The notes beneath the pieces are model-generated. The model was not told the DNA's origin. It made no database searches and worked only from the letters and a program-made list of their open reading frames with translations. From Rhipidocladum racemiflorum (Eukaryota; Streptophyta; Magnoliopsida; Poales; Poaceae): a stretch of DNA of 64,000 bases. A program made the translations under genes and the position numbers. The first letter of the stretch is position 1, and each line of letters starts with the position of its first letter. Shown here one piece after another: positions 60,401-64,000 of this stretch. Where the stretch lies: assembly GCA_036346355.1 (NCBI GenBank), contig CM070576.1, positions 15,483,558 to 15,547,557 of the forward strand, written 5' to 3'.

Positions 60401-60624
60401 TGAACGAGCTATTAGATTCAATCTTTTGTTTCTCACCTTTCCAATCTATTCTTCGGTAGGCTATCGCGTAGGACTTTTTTTTTCGGCAATCCGAGTGGAT
60501 GCCGGCTTGATGGCGAGTTGATTGCAGATCGGATCGGGCGATCAATCGCCGGTAGTAGTCGTTCGTCGTTGTCGACGATCCTTCACTTCTTGTCTTTTTC
60601 TCACCTTTCAATCTTTCTCCGGTA

Positions 60625-60643
60625 GAGCTTCGTGCTGATAACA
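60625..60643 (-). other. Copia primer-binding site
   Basis: TGTTATCAGCACGAAGCTC begins directly at the 5' LTR edge. It resembles the TGGTATCAGAGC that pairs with initiator tRNA-Met, with changes at the third base and after ATCAG. Confidence 0.7.
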
Positions 60644-60862
60644 TGTTAGACAACCTCGCTATCGAATAATTCAGGATTGCCTAATAAATTTAAACTGAAG
60701 AACAGTGAGAGGGAGAGAGACACAATATGAGGAGGAACTGCTCTGCTTTATTATTCTCATTGCTTGTGTGTATAAAAGGGGTAGCCCCTGCCTCCTATAT
60801 ATAGCGGTTCTGCTAGAGATAAGGAAGAGTCCATAAGAGATAGGAAACAGAGTTTCCTAACA
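60644..60862 (-). repeat. Copia 5' LTR
   Basis: Same ends as the 45289 copy. It contains the TATA box and is followed on the - strand by the primer-binding site. Confidence 0.95.
60796..60803 (-). promoter_or_regulatory. TATA box in the copia 5' LTR
   Basis: TATATATA followed by GGAGG on the - strand, in mid LTR, the expected place for the element's RNA polymerase II promoter. Confidence 0.65.
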
Positions 60863-60867
60863 GATTT

Positions 60868-61329
60868 TACAGCTAGGCTGGGGCTAACCGGCGAGAGCGG
60901 ATCCGAATAGGAGCTTGGGATCTCCAAGCTTGACGAGCTTGAGTGAGAATCCAGAGAAGCAACGCAACGCTTGGATATTACATCAATCCCCAACAAGTCA
61001 TGTGTAGCTTACGCCCGCCGATCATGTCCTGTCTGCATGCACTGAGGAAACAAAATCCGGTTAAATCCGGTTGAAACAATGTGAAAGCCGGTCAAAAAAT
61101 ATTAAATTTCGGCGAAATTTACTGAAACTCAAAACCGTTAAAACTGATGATTGTTTTGATAGAATTAAGGGGTTCATTGCAGGAAAATGAGCTGCTATTA
61201 ATAAAATTTAGGACTGTCTGACCTTTTATATTTTGTTTGAATTTGAACAGACGGATATTTTGAAAACAAAATAGAATAACAATGACACGTTGAATACAAC
61301 ACACTTGGCAAAGAAAAGGAAGGAAACGA
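60868..61329. other. Intergenic; dispersed repeat fragment at 61036-61112
   Basis: 61036-61112 repeats the sequence found at 34600-34658 (aaaaaatattaaatttcggc). Otherwise unrecognised. Confidence 0.45.
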
Positions 61330-62299
61330 GGGCCCGTTTGGAACATAGGAGACTAAAAATAAGAAGAATACAAAATTAAAAAATGACTTGTTGAATCTAG
61401 AGGTGGGCGTCGTGCCGTGCCGTGCCGGCCCGGCCCGGGCCCATCGTGCTTCGGGTCGAAACCGTGCCGTGCCACGACGGCCCATCGTGCAAGCCGTCTT
61501 GGCCGTGCCGAAACTCACTTTTGGCGAGCCCAAGCCCGGCCCATTTGGCCGTGCTGCGCCGTGTCGTCTTAGGCCCAAGCGACTCCATTTTTACTATTGT
61601 GACGAACAAAGAAATAAAACAAATCACTACTACTAAACTACCTATTTTAATTACATAAGAGACTAATCACATCAACAAAATGTTAAACATAAATGCAATG
61701 CTTGAAGATGCCCTGAATCAACAATATTTACCAACTTTTAAGCCTTAATCCGTGATTTCGTGCCCGTTCGTGCCGTCGCGCAAGACGCCCGCCAAAGCTG
61801 TGCTTGCCGTGCCGCCGTCGTGCCTGGTTCCGGGCCAGCCGCGGCCGATGCTCTGATTGCGTGCCAGCCCGGCCCGGCCCGGAACCGTGCCGTGCCGTGC
61901 TTTGCACCGTGCCATACCATCGTGCTTCGGGCCGGCCCAAAAAAGCCCGGCCCAATGCCCACCTCTAGTTGAATCCCACACGAAACAAAACCACATGAAC
62001 TACTCAAAAGTGCTGTTTCGACTTTGGATTCCTCGTAGGAAAAATGCAGGAATTTTGAGATTGGATGCTATTTAATTAGAGTGAGAATGGAGATAAAAGG
62101 TGCATCGATCGGACTTCTCAATGAAAAAAAATAATATGAGATTTAAGCTCAAGTTCATTTTCCTATAGAATTGGGGGCATGCATTCCAAAGAAATTGTTA
62201 AACCTCAATCCCATGTTTCAAAGAAACTGTACAAGAAAAAATCCTAATGATTTGAATCCTTGGTAAATCCTTTGAAAATCCAAAACACCAAATAGGCCC
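61330..62299. mobile_element. TIR miniature element containing a nested hAT element
   Basis: GGGCCCGTTTGG at 61330 and CCAAATAGGCCC ending 62299 are inverted with two mismatches. Removing the hAT insert and one GTTGAATC copy leaves about 390 AT-rich bases. No clear target duplication is seen, so the superfamily is uncertain. Confidence 0.5.
61398..61967 (+). mobile_element. hAT-type miniature element, 570 bp
   Basis: Begins TAGAGGTGGGCGTCGTGCCG and ends GCCCAATGCCCACCTCTA, flanked by the 8-bp GTTGAATC (61390-61397, 61968-61975), the hAT duplication length. Both ends are long runs of GTGCCG and GGCCCG motifs and the centre is AT-rich. The long Arg/Pro/Ala-rich open frames are artefacts of the GC-rich ends. 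Confidence 0.9.
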
Positions 62300-62883
62300 T
62301 TGTATTTTCTTGAGTTTCAACAAACTAATGTTTTGAAACTAGAATAGAAACAAACAATTCACAACCATGGTTGCTCTCACCAATATTCAATACCATAAAG
62401 GTAGTGCTTTTGAGTGCTTTTCTTTAAAGAGTACTTAAATTCTGGATCATTTGATTTGTCCTATTTTCGTACTCCCATCGATTTTCTTATAGGGCGTATT
62501 ATTTTCAAAGTCAAATTTCGTTTTCTATCCGTGCGTGGAGCAGGGAATAAAGCTCTGTTGCACTTTTTCCCACCGTACAAGTCCTTCTCTCTCTCCACTA
62601 ATATTTTGCAGCAGGGAAGATAGAAGGCCACAGGATGCAGATGCTGTTTTGTATGCTATGAGATGGAGTGGAAAGAAGGCATAGTAATCGGCTGCTCTGT
62701 CGCGGGCGAACAAAGAGCATTAAAAATACAGCTGCTTCTTATGGTTGAGAGTATCATGTTCTTTTTTTCGACTGTTTATTTAGTTTTGGAGCCATCTTAA
62801 TCTTCCTACTGGATTAAAACGTGCCTTGTATTTTAAAATGAAGGGAGTGCTAGATGTGCATGCAGCTCATCGGTACTCGTAAG
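62300..62883. other. Unassigned intergenic sequence
   Basis: No coding or element signature recognised. Confidence 0.3.
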
Positions 62884-63447
62884 TTGAGGTGGGCATTGGG
62901 CCGGGCTTTTTTGGGCCGGTCCGAAGCACGATGGTATGGCACGGTGCAAAGCACGGCACGGCACGGTTTCGGGCCGGGCCAGGCCAGCACGCAACTGTAG
63001 CACGGGCCGTGTCGGGCCCGGGAACCAGGCACGACGGGCGGCACGGCACGGCACGACAGTTTGGGCCGGGCCCGTGCCGGCACGGCACGAACGGGCACGA
63101 AATCACGTATTAAGGCTTAAAAGTTGGCAGATATTGTTGATTCAGGGCATCTTCAAGCATTGCATTTATGTTTGATATTTTGTTGATGTGATTAGTCTTT
63201 TATGTAACTAAAATAGGTAGTTTAGTAGTAGTGATTTGTTTTATTTCTTTGTTCATCACAATAGTAAAAATGGGTCGGGCTTGGGCCGGCACGGCACGAA
63301 GCGCAAATAGGCCGGACTTGGGCTCGCCAAAAGTGAGTCGGACCGGCACGGTAGGCACGATGGGCCGTCGTGGCACGGCACGGTTTCGGCCCGAAGCACG
63401 ATAGGCCCGGACCGGACCGGCACGACACGGCACGACGCCCACCTCTA
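62884..63447 (-). mobile_element. hAT-type miniature element, 564 bp, inverted copy
   Basis: Same family as 61398-61967 in opposite orientation: begins TTGAGGTGGGCATTGGGCCG (first bases altered from TAG) and ends GACGCCCACCTCTA. Flanked by CTCGTAAG (62876-62883, 63448-63455), an intact 8-bp duplication. The centre (gcttaaaagttggcagatat) matches the inverse of the first copy. Confidence 0.9.
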
Positions 63448-63455
63448 CTCGTAAG

Positions 63456-63911
63456 GGCACTCGTAGAAACTGCAATTTGAAGTCAAAATAGACACAAGAC
63501 TAGACATAACCCCTCTAATGTATCGTGTCTATATATGGCCCACCTTATTAATACCGTAATGTTCTGATTTTATCTCTCCTCCCCTCTCTTCCATTCCACA
63601 TTCTCTCGCTCACGGTCTCATCGCTGGCCAAAGCACCACCACTCTTCCCTCCGCACTTTCTCTCTCTATAACACTCTGGTCTAAAATTTGTTCAATGCCT
63701 AGTTCACCCATAGGATAGACTCACGCACACACCTTGCTTATACTTTCAGTCTTGCTTCGTATAAAATGGTTAACTTGGAGGTGCTATATTTAGACCCAAT
63801 ATAAGTTATATACTACTGCAACTCACATTAGACAAATAATATTAAAATAATCCCACCAACGCTCCACATGGACCACATGGGCCCTCACATCAACAGGCTG
63901 GGGTGTTACAC
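63456..63911 (-). repeat. Probable 3' LTR of an LTR retrotransposon entering from the right
   Basis: The - strand reads TGTAACACCCCAGCC from 63911, preceded by CAAGGGGGTGAG, a polypurine tract. A TATATATGG-like box near 63531 fits an LTR promoter. The far (left) end is not defined, so the start given is only a limit. Confidence 0.5.
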
Positions 63912-64000
63912 TCACCCCCTTGAGGGCTGACAACCTCTACAGCACAACATCTACATGATAAATACCCAAAACCAACCATCGTACACGTCTGTGCGTCCAG
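63912..64000 (-). mobile_element. Internal 3' edge of that LTR retrotransposon
   Basis: Contains the polypurine tract next to the LTR. Too short to show coding. The element continues beyond the window. Confidence 0.4.

Larger units (their letters stand above)
58577..60643 (-). other. Long copia leader with minisatellites
   Basis: 2 kb between primer-binding site and gag. No gag-like coding is seen; the open frames at 58961-59218 and 59485-60100 show no family motif. Confidence 0.5.
45289..60862 (-). mobile_element. Ty1/copia retrotransposon, interrupted by a nested gypsy element
   Basis: LTRs of about 220 bases (TGTTAG...CTAACA) at 45289-45509 and 60644-60862 are flanked by the same 5-base GATTT (45284-45288, 60863-60867). 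The - strand carries gag, protease, integrase, RT and RNase H in copia order. The integrase frame is split at 48380/57291 by a gypsy insertion, which is removed in the reading by one GCATG duplication. Without the insert the element is about 6.7 kb. The leader between the 5' LTR and gag is unusually long (about 2 kb) and full of short repeats. Confidence 0.95.

Overview
This is nuclear plant DNA, almost certainly from a grass (Poaceae). It carries no single-copy host gene that I can recognise. Nearly all 64 kb are transposable elements of the classes that fill grass heterochromatin: Ty3/gypsy elements with long LTRs (TGTAACACC starts), a Ty1/copia element, a CACTA (En/Spm) transposon, a Mutator-like element (MULE), a small Helitron, a Stowaway MITE and G/C-rich hAT-type miniatures. 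Nothing suggests prokaryotic organisation. The species cannot be named from the sequence alone.

Layout. 1-7464: 3' part of a decayed Tekay/Del-type gypsy element on the + strand with one very long 3' LTR from 3765. 7465-13406: a Tat-lineage gypsy element on the - strand, truncated inside its integrase but keeping its 5' LTR. 13407-18249: LTR remnants, including a diverged solo LTR (15028-17754) related to the LTRs of the gypsy element at 48-57 kb. 18250-29073: a complete CACTA transposon with CACTACTACAGAA termini and GGA target duplications. It holds a broken TNP2 transposase gene and a second gene (TNPA/Transposase_24-like plus Ulp1-like domain), with a Helitron inside a minisatellite intron. 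29074-34660: CACTA end fragments and AT-rich repeats. 34670-44652: a complete MULE with 9-bp target duplications AATACACTG. On its - strand are a degraded mudrA transposase, a multi-exon plant-mobile-domain gene and a largely open zinc-finger gene. 44653-45283: GA repeat and Stowaway MITE. 45289-60862: a copia element (- strand, target duplication GATTT) whose integrase was split by a gypsy chromovirus at 48380-57291 (target duplication GCATG). 60868-64000: a TIR element containing a hAT miniature, a second inverted copy of that hAT miniature, and the start of another LTR retrotransposon at the right edge.

How the parts work together. Each autonomous element encodes its own mobility functions: gag, protease, integrase, RT and RNase H for the retroelements; TNP2 and its partner for the CACTA; mudrA for the MULE. 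All appear damaged by stops or frameshifts. The most unusual part is the MULE. Its two cargo genes read far more cleanly than its transposase, and one encodes a protein with two GRF-like zinc motifs followed by two matched C-x2-C-x13-H-x3-H motifs. Several frame breaks fall in homopolymers, also inside the gypsy element whose two LTRs are nearly identical, so part of the apparent decay may be sequencing error.
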